Shown: positions 45,364 to 54,814 of the stretch, one piece after another
How the letters are laid out: each line of letters opens with the position of its first letter
Position numbering within the stretch: the stretch's first letter is position 1
Origin: Synechococcales cyanobacterium C42_A2020_086
Lineage (GTDB): Bacteria > Cyanobacteriota > Cyanobacteriia > Elainellales > Elainellaceae
DNA: 64,000 bases
Assembly: GCA_015272325.1 (NCBI GenBank)
Contig: JACYLU010000029.1
Location: 1 to 64,000 of the forward strand
Direction of reading: 5' to 3'
Notes under the pieces: model-generated
Told to the model about the DNA's origin: nothing
Database searches by the model: none
Seen by the model: the letters and a program-made list of their open reading frames with translations, nothing else
Program-made: the position numbers and the translations under genes

Positions 45364-46323
45364 TTAGGACGGCGGACTCGTCGGCTCTTGCTTTGGCGCG
45401 TAGTTGACCACAGGGGGCGGAGCTGGTGGCACGGTTTTCCAGCCGCTCACGATAGCGCGTTCACCAGCTCGGGCGTACTCGAAGGCAGCTTGATTGTAGG
45501 CCGGCGACGGGGGCTGAGCAGCGGCGGCAGCGAGCCACTGCCGATAATCATCCTCGGACTGCACAACGACATCCGCTTGATTGGCTGCGAAGTAGGTGCC
45601 GCTATACAGAGAATCGCGCAAGCGGTAGGTACCAATCCGAATCGGAGTAAACTCGAAGTCGATTGTGTGATTGGGCACCACATCCTGTTTGAGGCGAAAG
45701 GCCGGCACATAGAACCCGTGCAGCACATCCTCGGAGCGCAGCACCAGCCGCACGCGGCGATCAACTGGCAGATGCAGTTCAGTGCTCGTCACGTCGTCAT
45801 GGGGGTAATGAAACACCCAGGCCCACTGGCGGGCCGTCACGTCAATTTCTTCGACGGGCTGTGACGCCGTTTCTTCAATCAGATTCACCTCAGGTTCTAG
45901 ACGCTCGTCAGCATAGGCAGGCTGAATCATTTCCGGCATGTGCAGATGCACCAACTCCATCGGGCCACGAATCGCCATTTTGCTGTAGGTTTGGTAGCTA
46001 GCGGTAACCAGCCCCGCCACGAGCAAAATCGGCACTGCCGTCCAGATCACTTCTAGCGTTGTGCTGCCCTCAATCGGCGGACCATCGCTAAAATCGTAGC
46101 GGCCGGCTCGGTGGAAGATCAGCGAGTAGATCAGCGGACCAAGGACTCCCAAAAAGATCATCGTGCCCAGCGCGGTGAAGATGCTGAACAGGTTATCAAT
46201 CAGCTTCGACTCCGCTGCCGCCGCCGGCGGAAACCAGGAATAGGACTGCTGTGCCATCCACCAGCTTGCGGCGATTACGAAGAGGGCATAGACAGTCAAG
46301 ATCACAATCGCACGAGTTTTCAT
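45364..46323 (-). CDS. ctaC: Oxidase subunit II lacking the CuA site (ARTO type)
   Basis: A 319-residue protein with two N-terminal membrane helices and a cupredoxin domain. The first copper-ligand His is kept in VLHGFYVPAFRLKQD. The loop that should read CxExCGxxHxxM is instead RLRDSLYSGTYFAANQADVV: Asp for the first Cys, Leu for Glu, Ser for the second Cys, Phe for His and Asn for Met. CuA therefore cannot form, so electrons cannot come from cytochrome c or plastocyanin in the usual way. This is the hallmark of the cyanobacterial ARTO, proposed to act as a quinol oxidase. A Pro/Ala-rich tail ends it. Confidence 0.92.
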   Translation of the reverse strand: MKTRAIVILTVYALFVIAASWWMAQQSYSWFPPAAAAESKLIDNLFSIFTALGTMIFLGVLGPLIYSLIFHRAGRYDFSDGPPIEGSTTLEVIWTAVPILLVAGLVTASYQTYSKMAIRGPMELVHLHMPEMIQPAYADERLEPEVNLIEETASQPVEEIDVTARQWAWVFHYPHDDVTSTELHLPVDRRVRLVLRSEDVLHGFYVPAFRLKQDVVPNHTIDFEFTPIRIGTYRLRDSLYSGTYFAANQADVVVQSEDDYRQWLAAAAAQPPSPAYNQAAFEYARAGERAIVSGWKTVPPAPPPVVNYAPKQEPTSPPS

Positions 46324-46356
46324 AATCCACCAAAAAGATCAGCAAGCAAAGCAGCG

Positions 46357-46959
46357 CTACAGGCGTACATTTGGGTCTTCACCAACTTTCAGGAGCTGAT
46401 CAGCAGTGACATGAACGCCAAATTCACCGCCAAGATGAGCACCCAGCGTTCCTTGGAAAAACATCAGGGCAAAAATCACCAGACCGACCGCCAGATAACT
46501 CCACTGTACCTGTCGAGCCATGTCTTTACGCCACACATAGCGCTGAAACCCCCGCCATACAGTCATTAACACAATCAGCAGCAGCAGCAGCACGCCGCCC
46601 ACCCCATGCCAGAGCATGGTACTCATCGCGCCCAAGCCCCACGCGCTCCGCACCTCTTCAAAAGGCTGCGCCAGCATGATCTCATAGAAGCCAGACGCCA
46701 CCGTGAAGAAGGTGACAATGGCCGACGCCAGCAAGTTATACCAGCCAACATCGAAAAAGCTAGAGCGCGTTGCCGGGATCGCCAGGTACTTGAAGAGAGG
46801 TTTTTCCAATGGAAATAAGGCTCCGACAAGGTCGAAGGCAACAGCTACGATGAATAGCCCCAGCGTCAGATGCACGAGATTGGGATGAATCGGGATCGGG
46901 TAGGGGAGGTTGTTTGCCCCGAGCTGATCGCCGAGTTGATTAACGAGATCGGATCTCAT
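46357..46959 (-). CDS. DUF2231 membrane protein, second of a pair
   Basis: A 200-residue membrane protein of four to five helices: the DUF2231 start LPYPIPIHPNLVHLTLGLFIVAVAFDLVGAL, then VGWYNLLASAIVTFFTVASGFYEI, AMSTMLWHGVGGVLLLLLIVLMTVW and YLAVGLVIFALMFFQGTLGAHLGGEFGV. Several conserved His (IHP, VH, WH) could hold heme. Its ATG overlaps the stop of the upstream DUF2231 gene (ATGA at 46956-46959) and it ends 33 bp before ctaC. Similar pairs precede ARTO genes in other cyanobacteria and may pass electrons to the CuA-less oxidase (inference). Confidence 0.88.
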   Translation of the reverse strand: MRSDLVNQLGDQLGANNLPYPIPIHPNLVHLTLGLFIVAVAFDLVGALFPLEKPLFKYLAIPATRSSFFDVGWYNLLASAIVTFFTVASGFYEIMLAQPFEEVRSAWGLGAMSTMLWHGVGGVLLLLLIVLMTVWRGFQRYVWRKDMARQVQWSYLAVGLVIFALMFFQGTLGAHLGGEFGVHVTADQLLKVGEDPNVRL

Positions 46960-47456
46960 AGCAACTCTCCTGCCTTTGTAGCCTCCACAACCGGTACCGT
47001 ATGCAGCCCATAGATCCACACCAGCAGGTCGCCCAGATAGGTTTGAAAGAGCACCAGCCCCGCGAGCAACAAACTGACTAGCAGGTAGGGCATCGGTAGC
47101 TGAGGTTTTTTCTGGGAACGGATCACGTAGCGCCAGCCGGTCACGCCCGCCAGAATTCCAGACAGAGACCACCCAAGCAGAGTATGCAGGTTGAGGGTGG
47201 ATACAGCAGCGGCATAAGGCTCGGCTAGCCCAGCCTCGATCTGTCCAAAAATCACGGCGATAAATATCGAAATCGTGGCAAAGAACAAGTTCCACCAGCT
47301 CACTTCGTAGAGGCGCGAATTCTTTGTAAAGTAACCTATCACATCGCAAAGAACGGCAAACAGCACCATTGCGATCACAAAATGAACCACAATTGGGTGG
47401 ATGGTGTCTGGATAGGGCAAATTGTGGTCGTTTAGCGGCGGAAGATACTCAAACAC
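46956..47456 (-). CDS. DUF2231 membrane protein, first gene of the oxidase operon
   Basis: A 166-residue relative of the next gene with four helices: NLPYPDTIHPIVVHFVIAMVLFAVLCDVIGYF, WWNLFFATISIFIAVIFGQIEAG, LNLHTLLGWSLSGILAGVTGW and MPYLLVSLLLAGLVLFQTYLGDLLV. His residues in TIHP, VVH and LH are shared with its neighbour. CAGGAGAAC lies just before the ATG. It heads a five-gene minus-strand operon with the second DUF2231 gene, ctaC, ctaD and ctaE. Confidence 0.88.
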   Translation of the reverse strand: MFEYLPPLNDHNLPYPDTIHPIVVHFVIAMVLFAVLCDVIGYFTKNSRLYEVSWWNLFFATISIFIAVIFGQIEAGLAEPYAAAVSTLNLHTLLGWSLSGILAGVTGWRYVIRSQKKPQLPMPYLLVSLLLAGLVLFQTYLGDLLVWIYGLHTVPVVEATKAGELL

Positions 47457-47840
47457 AGTGTTCTCCTGGACACATCTTTCAAGCCTGGATCAACCCTAGC
47501 AATCTCACTTCTTACGGTATGTATAGATGAATTCAAGGAGGGATTTTTTAGGGAAGTTTTAAGACTGCGGTAGAGTTTTTGAGGTTTGACTGCAAGTCTT
47601 ACAAATCATTTCAGGTCATTTCGGGTTTATGCAGAGTGTGTAGGGCAGAGAGGGTTCAGCCGATATCGCCTAGTCTATACAGCCTGTCTATACAGCGTGA
47701 AATTGAGTCCTTGCTCTCACTAGGGTAACGCGACCGCAAAAATGAATGGCTCGATCCTGACATGGCATAGACAAATTAAACAAAATGAAGGTGGTCTAGC
47801 CAGGTGAGCCAAGGAATGCCCAAGGTTCTAGGTCCCATCC
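47457..47840. other. Promoter region of the alternative oxidase operon
   Basis: No gene in 384 bp. It carries an 11-bp unit GTCTATACAGC twice (47673-47683 and 47686-47696). No promoter hexamers could be chosen with confidence. Confidence 0.35.
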
Positions 47841-50558
47841 TCACAACCAGTTTCCCAACAGCACAAACGGTGCCCAGTAGCGGGGAGCAGTATAAAGCGG
47901 GTCGGCTAACAGCGCTCGCTGAGCCTGCCGCAGGGCCTCTGCCTTGGAAATCGGGTTCTGAACCAGCGCCTCGTAGAATTTCCCCATTAGGGTGGCTCCC
48001 GAATTATCGTCTACGTTCCAGAGAGAAGCAATCGTGCTGCGGGCCCCGGCACGAACTGCCACTCCGGCCATGCCCAGGGTGGCGCGGCGATCGCCAACAG
48101 CGGTGCGGCAGGCGCTTAGGACGAGCAGCTCGATCGGCTCGGGGCTACTCACTTCCTGTCCTTGCAAGAGCTGGCTGAGTTCGTTGACGTTGATTGGGCT
48201 ATCCCATGCCAGAATGAAGGTTTCGGCAGCATTAGAGCTGAACTGCCCGTGGGTGGCAACATGCACGATCGAGACGGGCGATCGGCTCAGTTCCTGGCGG
48301 AAATTCTCGCGGGTGAAGCTCTGGTTCAACAGCACTGTGCTGGGAATATCGGCCTCGATCTGCTGCACCTCTTCTGCGACATAGTTAAGGGGGGCAAAAT
48401 TGGCACGAGCCTCGCTTAAGCCGGCGATCAGAGCGCGGAATCGCTGCCGCAATGGCTTAGGATCAGGAAGCTGCAAGCCGGGGGCGAGGGCAACGCTGTA
48501 GTTCTCGATTAGGTAGTGCTGCCCGTCGTAGAGGGCGGCCACCGGAATACTGCGCAGCGCTCCATCCAGAACAAACACCAGGGTTTCAATGGGCTGAGCA
48601 GCTAAATCGGCCTCTGCTGGACGAATCAGCCACTCGTACACCTGCTGAGCCGTAGAGCGCAAACGCTGCGAGGTGTAGGGACGCTTCAGCTCCGTTAGCA
48701 ACGTATCTACGGTCACCTCTAGTTCGGTCTGGGCAACTCGGGCTTCGTAGTGGCGCAGGGCTTGCTGCGGCAGCTTCAGCACTACTTCTAGCCGATCCGG
48801 CAAGACAATCGCGTAGAAAATGGCGGCCGACAGATTCGCCTGATCGACCACGCGATCGATCTCAAACTGGGTCTCGAGGCAGGCTTCCCGGAAGAAATTA
48901 TCGAGTTCAGCAATCTGCAAGCCTTCAATTACCTGACGCGCCTGCACGAGTTCCGCTGCGCTGGGTTCTGTGCCTGCTTGCAGCAAGAGGCTAACCAGCT
49001 CCCGGTAGGCTGGCTCCACCTGATCGCGAAACGAAAACTGCACCTCGCGGTTGATCGCCACCAAATCATTGCGCAGTGCCTGCAAGCTCTGAATAGCTTC
49101 GCTGTAAGCAGCAATAGCCCCAGCGCGATTGCCCTGAGCCGCCAGTAGCCGCCCCAACTGCCACTGCCAGCGGTAGGCAATATCTTTGGCATCAATCGAC
49201 TGCGCCAGCAGCAAGGCCTGCTGCGTTAAGGAGGTCGCCTCTGCTGGCTGCTGCGGTTCTAGCCAGGCTGCTAGTGTGCCCGTCGCAAAGGACTGGGTGC
49301 GGATGTCTCCCAGGCTTGTAGCTTGCTGTATCGCCGTTGTTAGCAGTTCGGGAATCGCTGATGTTCCAGTTCTCTCAAGACCCGACTCCCCGATCGCCAT
49401 CCAGCTCAGTGCTAGATCGATACGCAGATTGACACTCGTGCGATCTACCGACAAGGTCGCTAGTTCGGTTTGGAGTTGTGACGCCAAGTTCTGAGCAGCG
49501 AGCCATTGCTGTTCGGCAATCAGCAGCCGTAATTGGTTGATGCGCGACTGTACTCGCGTGGTGCTAAGGCTTGCCTGCTGCTCTGCCCTCTGGTACCACT
49601 GCCGGGCCGACTGGCTAGCCTGCACAAAGGCCTGAGCGGCGGCGGTTCGTCGTTGCGCCAGAGTAACGGCTGCCAGATCAGCGGCGGGCGGCGGGGCACT
49701 GCTGAGTTGGGCAATGGCATCGGCGGGCGTGAGATTGCTGAGGCTGAGGTTCGTCAGTGCTTGCACCCAGGTAAGGTTACCCAAACTGAGGGCGGCCGCC
49801 GCAACTGCTTCTGCTGACTGGCTGGAAGGATCGAGCTGCTCGGCAACCCGCAGACTTTGCTTCAGAATCGGCTCTGCCTGCGCCAGATCGCCAGCGATTT
49901 GGAGTGCCTCTCCCCAACTGCGCAGTACGGTGCTCTTAAGCAGGGAATTGGGCTGCGGCTGCATCGTCTGAGCCAAGGGCATCAGCAGTTCGATGGCGCG
50001 ACGGTACAGCCCCAACGCCTGTAGGGCTTGAGCCTGGTTCAATTGGCTCTGCCACAGCCCAGGGGTGTCGTCAATCTGCTCGTAGAGAGTGGTGGCCTGT
50101 TGCCAAGTGGCTAGAGCTGCTTCAGCCTGCCCCTGCGCCAACTGAATTCGCCCCTGAATGGTGAATACCTGCGCCTGAGCACGAATATGCTCAACTGGTT
50201 CAACCAGTGAACCGGAGAGCACCAGTTCAACGCCGACCGCGATCATCTGATTTGCTTCTGAAAATTGCCCGAGGCTCTGGTAGACCAGCGCCAGGTTACT
50301 CAGGGTAATGCCCTGCCGCAGCCGGTCACCGCTGGCCTCAAACGCCTGAGCAGCCCGCTGCAGAACGGCAATGGCGTCTACCGCTTGCCCTGCCTCAAAG
50401 AGGGCTTTGCCCTGCTGCACCAGCGCCATTGGGTCGCGTGCCTGAACCACCAGCCTCGATGACCAGAAGGACAGCGTTGCCAGTCCTGGCTGCCCCTGGG
50501 CGAGCAGCAGGCTACAGATCATGCCTAGCCCCATCAGCAGCCAATTGCGATGACGCAC
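47841..50558 (-). CDS. CHAT-domain protein with TPR repeats, secreted type
   Basis: A 905-residue protein from GTG 50558, preceded by AGAGAGG. A signal peptide (LLMGLGMICSLLLAQGQPGLA) leads into about ten TPR-like helical repeats (QGKALFEAGQAVDAIAVLQRAAQAFEASGDRLRQGITLSNLALVYQSLG and onwards). A helical linker follows, then a C-terminal CHAT peptidase domain of about 300 residues. The catalytic pair is intact: His in VHVATHGQF and Cys in LVLSACRTAVGD, with LWNVDDNSGATLMGKFYEAL after. CHAT proteases are caspase-like. Secreted TPR-CHAT proteins are abundant in filamentous cyanobacteria with no settled role. ATG 50534 is an alternative start. Confidence 0.88.
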   Translation of the reverse strand: MRHRNWLLMGLGMICSLLLAQGQPGLATLSFWSSRLVVQARDPMALVQQGKALFEAGQAVDAIAVLQRAAQAFEASGDRLRQGITLSNLALVYQSLGQFSEANQMIAVGVELVLSGSLVEPVEHIRAQAQVFTIQGRIQLAQGQAEAALATWQQATTLYEQIDDTPGLWQSQLNQAQALQALGLYRRAIELLMPLAQTMQPQPNSLLKSTVLRSWGEALQIAGDLAQAEPILKQSLRVAEQLDPSSQSAEAVAAAALSLGNLTWVQALTNLSLSNLTPADAIAQLSSAPPPAADLAAVTLAQRRTAAAQAFVQASQSARQWYQRAEQQASLSTTRVQSRINQLRLLIAEQQWLAAQNLASQLQTELATLSVDRTSVNLRIDLALSWMAIGESGLERTGTSAIPELLTTAIQQATSLGDIRTQSFATGTLAAWLEPQQPAEATSLTQQALLLAQSIDAKDIAYRWQWQLGRLLAAQGNRAGAIAAYSEAIQSLQALRNDLVAINREVQFSFRDQVEPAYRELVSLLLQAGTEPSAAELVQARQVIEGLQIAELDNFFREACLETQFEIDRVVDQANLSAAIFYAIVLPDRLEVVLKLPQQALRHYEARVAQTELEVTVDTLLTELKRPYTSQRLRSTAQQVYEWLIRPAEADLAAQPIETLVFVLDGALRSIPVAALYDGQHYLIENYSVALAPGLQLPDPKPLRQRFRALIAGLSEARANFAPLNYVAEEVQQIEADIPSTVLLNQSFTRENFRQELSRSPVSIVHVATHGQFSSNAAETFILAWDSPINVNELSQLLQGQEVSSPEPIELLVLSACRTAVGDRRATLGMAGVAVRAGARSTIASLWNVDDNSGATLMGKFYEALVQNPISKAEALRQAQRALLADPLYTAPRYWAPFVLLGNWL

Positions 50559-50720
50559 GTTCGTCACCTCTCTTCTTGCCCGATTACCCGCCCAACTCAA
50601 CCCTGACTCGGGGCTGCACCGGCTTCTCTTGCCTACGGTAGCGCTCCTTGGAAGCACTCCTTGTTTGGGGAGAGAGTGAAGGCGGCAGACTAGAGTATGA
50701 CACTAGACATGAGCCTGTTC

Positions 50721-50765
50721 AACTCTCTTGCCCTGAGGGAGAGGGATTAAGGTAAGGGTGGTGTT
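50721..50765. repeat. Cyanobacterial intergenic repeat fragment
   Basis: CCTGAGGGAGAGGGATTAAGG with a GTAAGGGTG tail, of the same kind as the element at 640-790. It is followed by TACTCTCAAT twice (50772-50781 and 50785-50794). Confidence 0.4.
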
Positions 50766-50801
50766 CAGACCTACTCTCAATGCGTACTCTCAATACACGC
50801 T

Positions 50802-53800
50802 CTAAACAATGAAGTTCCGGGCACCGAAGCGAGAGGCGTCTACGTTCAGCAGGGTAATGAAATCGCGGAAGCCGCCGCGGGCATCGCCGTTGGTGTCAAG
50901 CCGCACAATAGTATCTGCCCCGACCTGCTGCAAGCGCACGTAGTTTTCAAATCTCGGGGAGCGACTATAGTTGCCTCTCTCAAAGATGCGCCTTAGCTCG
51001 ATGCGATCCACACGCTTGAAGTCAAGGATGGTATCGCCGCCGTGATTAACATTGCGATAGATAAATCGGTCTGGATCATTGCCGCCTTGCAGAATATCTC
51101 GACCACCGCCGCCAATCAATCGATCTCTGCCGCGTCTGCCAAAAATCTGATCATCCTGGGCACCGCCGTGTAATCGGTCGTTGCCGCGCTTGCCGTCAAT
51201 GATGTCGTTGCCAGATCGCCCCTTCACTCGATCGGCTTGCAATCCGGCATTAATGGCATCATCGCCCTTGCCGCCGTCAATGCGGTCATTGCCCTGACGT
51301 CCTAGAATTACGTCATTGTTGCCGCCGCCGATGATCTGATCGCGCCCGCGCCCACCATCGATGCCATCATTGCCCGCTCCGCCGTTGAGCCGATCGTTGC
51401 CGCGTCGCCCAAACAGCCGGTCACTACCCTGCCGGCCGCGAGCAATGTCGTTGCCCAGCCCACCATTTAGCAGGTCAATCCCTCTGCCGCCATCGAGCCG
51501 ATCTCGGCCCGCATTACCAAAGAGGCGGTCGTTGTCGTTATTACCAAAGAGGCGGTCGTTGCCATTGCCTCCTTCGAGGCGATCGTCGCACTGCCGGCCG
51601 CGAATCCGGTCGTTGCCGTTGAGACCCCGCAGGCGGTCGTTGCCAGGAGTCCCGACCAACCGATTATTGCCGCTCGTGCCCCGCCGATTCACCCCCGGAC
51701 CGCAGCCCGGCGTACTGGGAATATCGGGAGAGATTGCGGTGGGAATACCGTCCGGACCAACGGGAAGAACAGGCGTGACGCCGGTACCCGTCACCGAGAA
51801 AGTGAGGGTTCGCGGGTTAGACAACGCTCCCCGGTTATCGACAGCTGCATAGCTGAAGCTGGTGGTTCTAAAGCCAGCACCCGGACGGAAAAATAGCTGA
51901 TTGATTTGCTCGGGAGTGAGCGACTGACCCACCGTAACGGGGGTGCCACCCTGGGCCGGATTGCCCAAAAACACCGTTCCTTGGTTTGGCGGCGGCACAG
52001 CGGTGATTTCGTAGCCGGTGATCGTACCATCGGGATCAGTACCCTCCAAACCCGTCAGATTCACGACGCTACCCGGCGCTACGAGAGTCGTAGAATTGTC
52101 GGGCAACACGGGCGGCAGGTTGGTGATTCGGCTGAGGGTGGCGGTAGCAGGCGTGGCATCTACTGCTCCGGTGGAGTCGGTTGCGGTGAAAGTGAAGGTA
52201 CCACCAGTGAAATTAGGGGACGGCTGGAATACGAGCTGATTCGCCTGATCAGGGGTCAGGGCTTGCCCCGGCGCCACCGGAACACCGCCTGCTGTAGGAT
52301 CCCCCAAAAACAGCGTGCCCTGATCAGCTGGCGGCAACGTCACGATAGTGTAGGAAACGATGGGGTCACCATCGGGATCGACCGCTGGCAACGGCGGAAT
52401 ATTGGTAAGGCTGCCCGGCGTCACCTCAATCGTGGTATCGCTGACACTTGGTGGCGAACCAGCTCCCAAATTCAGAGTCACGGTACCGGGAACTTGGCTA
52501 AAATCGCCGTCGCTGTCTACGGCACGATAGGTGAAGCTACCGCCGGTATAGCCGGGTGCCGCCTGGAAAAACAGCTGAGTAATCTGCAGTGGATCCAGGG
52601 ATTGCCCGACGGTCACCGGAGCACCCCCCGCCAGCGGATTGCCCAGAAACAGCGTCCCCTGAGACGGATCCGGCAGGGTCAGGATCGTGAAAGAAGCAAC
52701 GCTGGTTTCAGCGTCGGTGCCTCCGAGTCCGGTTAGGTTGACGATCGAGTTGGGGGCAACAGTGGCGCTGGCATCTGCCGTGGTGGGCGGTGTGGTAAAG
52801 GTCGTGATCGAGACATTCCGCACCTCATGGATATTGGTAGAGTCGCCAGTAGAGCTGGCAAAGCCAAACTTAAAGCTGGCAGGAATCGGCCCATTGTTAA
52901 CAACCGCATCAAAGTTCGCCAGGGCAACTTCGCCGGGGTCCAGGAAATCACCGTCGTTGTTGAGGTCCACTCGCACGGTCAGCAGTCCCGCCGGGGTAAT
53001 GTCGAGTCGGGCCCGGCGAGCGGCATCATTGCGATTGGTTGCGCCAACATTGTCGATACCAGGAGATAGAGTGCCCGACCCACCCAGATAGGCATAATTT
53101 GTACCGCTGCTGCCCCGTACCGACACCGAATCGGGAATGCGACCCGGTCCACCGACTCGCTGCTGTGGCCCTGTAGGACCAACGTCCGTTGGATTGGAGA
53201 AATTGCCAAATTCATCAAGACCAATGCCGATATAGCCACCCTCAATGCCCGCAATACCGTCGGCGAGTTTTTGGGCATACCCTAGGGAACCGCCAAACGC
53301 GCCCGGCCGTGTGGGAGAAGCCGCGCCATCAATCAAGAAAAAACTAATGCCGTCGGCTCCAGCGGGAGCGGTAGCATTGCGGGTGGTGCCGCCGTAGGCA
53401 AAGAAGTCAAAGGTGATGGACAACCCGGCGTTGGATGCAATCGGGCTGTTGTAGATAACAAACGCATCTTGGTCAAAGTTGGCGTTGGTTAGCCGCAGCA
53501 CGCCGCTACCGCTGGGGTCTAGAGCTACACCAGTACTGCTACCGGGCAGTCCATTCGCGGACGGATCCGTCGTCGCCCGAGCCGTCAAAAAGGGGTTCGC
53601 TGAACCAGCAGAGCCAGTGCCAAAGATCCAGGGTGTGGTGGTGACATCCGCTTCGGTAAAAGTTTCTCGCAACAGCACCGCCAGCGTGTGGGGATAGGTT
53701 GCTAGCGCCTCCGCTCGCATTGGGAGTGGAACTGCAACAGTCTGGCTCGATGCAGCAGCAAACTCGAGTTGCCAACAGCCCCGACCAATCGGCTGAGTGG

Positions 53801-54200
53801 CGGCAGCAAGCGCGGTTCCGGTCAACCGCTGCAGATAGCGAACCAACTGTTTGCCCGTCTCACTGGCAGCCACTTGGCAGCCATAGAGCAAAATCTGGGC
53901 TTCGGTTGTCAAGGCAGTTGCCCAGTGCTGAATCATTGCTGCATAGCGACCCAAGGTGCCGAGGCTCAGCTGAGCTGAACCAAGTTGCAGTTGTCCAGGC
54001 GCACCATGACAAAGAATGTGCAGGCTATCAACGCCGCGCCGACTCGCAAGCACCTGGCTAATTTGCACAACTCCATCCTGGGTCGGATCGAGTACAACGA
54101 CATCTGCCTCGGGCAAGACAGCAGTCACTAGGTGCTGGTAATCTGCAACGGCAGCGTCGATCAGAATAAGGGCAGCAGAGCAGGGAAGTCTCATAAGCAT
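50802..54200 (-). CDS. Large extracellular protein: DUF4347 - lectin-like - cadherin-like - RTX
   Basis: A 1132-residue protein from ATG 54200. Residues 1-160 are DUF4347 (LILIDAAVADYQHLV, SLHILCHGAPGQLQLG, ILLYGCQVAASETGKQLVRYL), common at the front of giant RTX proteins. Residues 180-490 resemble an L-type lectin fold (LSITFDFFAYGG, DGISFFLIDG, GGYIGIGLDEFG). Three cadherin-like repeats of about 100 residues follow, each with LTGLxGTD, PxQGTLFLG and FTYRAxD-type strands. Residues 850-1030 are RTX nonapeptides (GNDRLFGNNDNDRLFG). The C-terminal 100 residues would hold the type I secretion signal. Likely calcium-dependent, cell-surface or released, perhaps adhesive (inference). Confidence 0.87.
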   Translation of the reverse strand: MLMRLPCSAALILIDAAVADYQHLVTAVLPEADVVVLDPTQDGVVQISQVLASRRGVDSLHILCHGAPGQLQLGSAQLSLGTLGRYAAMIQHWATALTTEAQILLYGCQVAASETGKQLVRYLQRLTGTALAAATQPIGRGCWQLEFAAASSQTVAVPLPMRAEALATYPHTLAVLLRETFTEADVTTTPWIFGTGSAGSANPFLTARATTDPSANGLPGSSTGVALDPSGSGVLRLTNANFDQDAFVIYNSPIASNAGLSITFDFFAYGGTTRNATAPAGADGISFFLIDGAASPTRPGAFGGSLGYAQKLADGIAGIEGGYIGIGLDEFGNFSNPTDVGPTGPQQRVGGPGRIPDSVSVRGSSGTNYAYLGGSGTLSPGIDNVGATNRNDAARRARLDITPAGLLTVRVDLNNDGDFLDPGEVALANFDAVVNNGPIPASFKFGFASSTGDSTNIHEVRNVSITTFTTPPTTADASATVAPNSIVNLTGLGGTDAETSVASFTILTLPDPSQGTLFLGNPLAGGAPVTVGQSLDPLQITQLFFQAAPGYTGGSFTYRAVDSDGDFSQVPGTVTLNLGAGSPPSVSDTTIEVTPGSLTNIPPLPAVDPDGDPIVSYTIVTLPPADQGTLFLGDPTAGGVPVAPGQALTPDQANQLVFQPSPNFTGGTFTFTATDSTGAVDATPATATLSRITNLPPVLPDNSTTLVAPGSVVNLTGLEGTDPDGTITGYEITAVPPPNQGTVFLGNPAQGGTPVTVGQSLTPEQINQLFFRPGAGFRTTSFSYAAVDNRGALSNPRTLTFSVTGTGVTPVLPVGPDGIPTAISPDIPSTPGCGPGVNRRGTSGNNRLVGTPGNDRLRGLNGNDRIRGRQCDDRLEGGNGNDRLFGNNDNDRLFGNAGRDRLDGGRGIDLLNGGLGNDIARGRQGSDRLFGRRGNDRLNGGAGNDGIDGGRGRDQIIGGGNNDVILGRQGNDRIDGGKGDDAINAGLQADRVKGRSGNDIIDGKRGNDRLHGGAQDDQIFGRRGRDRLIGGGGRDILQGGNDPDRFIYRNVNHGGDTILDFKRVDRIELRRIFERGNYSRSPRFENYVRLQQVGADTIVRLDTNGDARGGFRDFITLLNVDASRFGARNFIV

Positions 54201-54814
54201 AGATGCTATGTATACAGCAAAGGGTGCAAACAGTCGTGCAGCCACCTGCTTCAGCAGGCAATCGGGCAAACTCCGATGAACATCCTGCCGGGCTGAACAA
54301 CATCAACGATTCACACTTCAGGACGCAAATCAAGATGCAAGCAGTGTCGATAGGACGAGTTGCATCTAGGCACTGCTATCAACTTGCTTGCAACAAGTTT
54401 GGACAAGACAAACTGCAACAGGATAAACAGGGAAGCACAGGCTGATCACCTTCAGGCTTTCGAGCTAAGCAGGAATGTTCAGCTCGATAACGTCGCCCTC
54501 ACTACAGGTCTCAGTACAGGAGTGTTACAAAAATTCCTCCCCTCATAGGTTAAAACATCTCAGGGATTTTCGAGCAAAATTGTGCAAAATTTCCTTAATT
54601 TTTTGAAAACGGCGATCCCAAATGGAGTTGCCCACTCTGGCATTCACTGGTCTACCCAAGGCATTCCAAAAATCTTTGTGGCGGCTTTTGGCATGGCATA
54701 ATTGACATCTACTCACCTGACGTTTGCCAATCCATTCTCTGTAGAGCCATTGCTACCATTCCAGCGATAGTGAGTGAATTCCCAAGCAAACTCACAATCG
54801 ATCAATTCATCAAT
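54201..54814. other. Intergenic region between the RTX giant and mgtE
   Basis: No gene seen in 614 bp. The end next to mgtE holds TCAATTCA twice in tandem (54802-54817), running into the mgtE stop. No terminator with a T run is clear. Confidence 0.35.

Noticed and set aside
51100-51660. Short regular DNA repeats resembling a satellite
   Set aside because: They encode RTX nonapeptides.
51906-52736. 276-codon plus-strand frame opposite the DUF4347/RTX gene
   Set aside because: Repetitive shadow of the cadherin-like repeats with no recognisable protein features.
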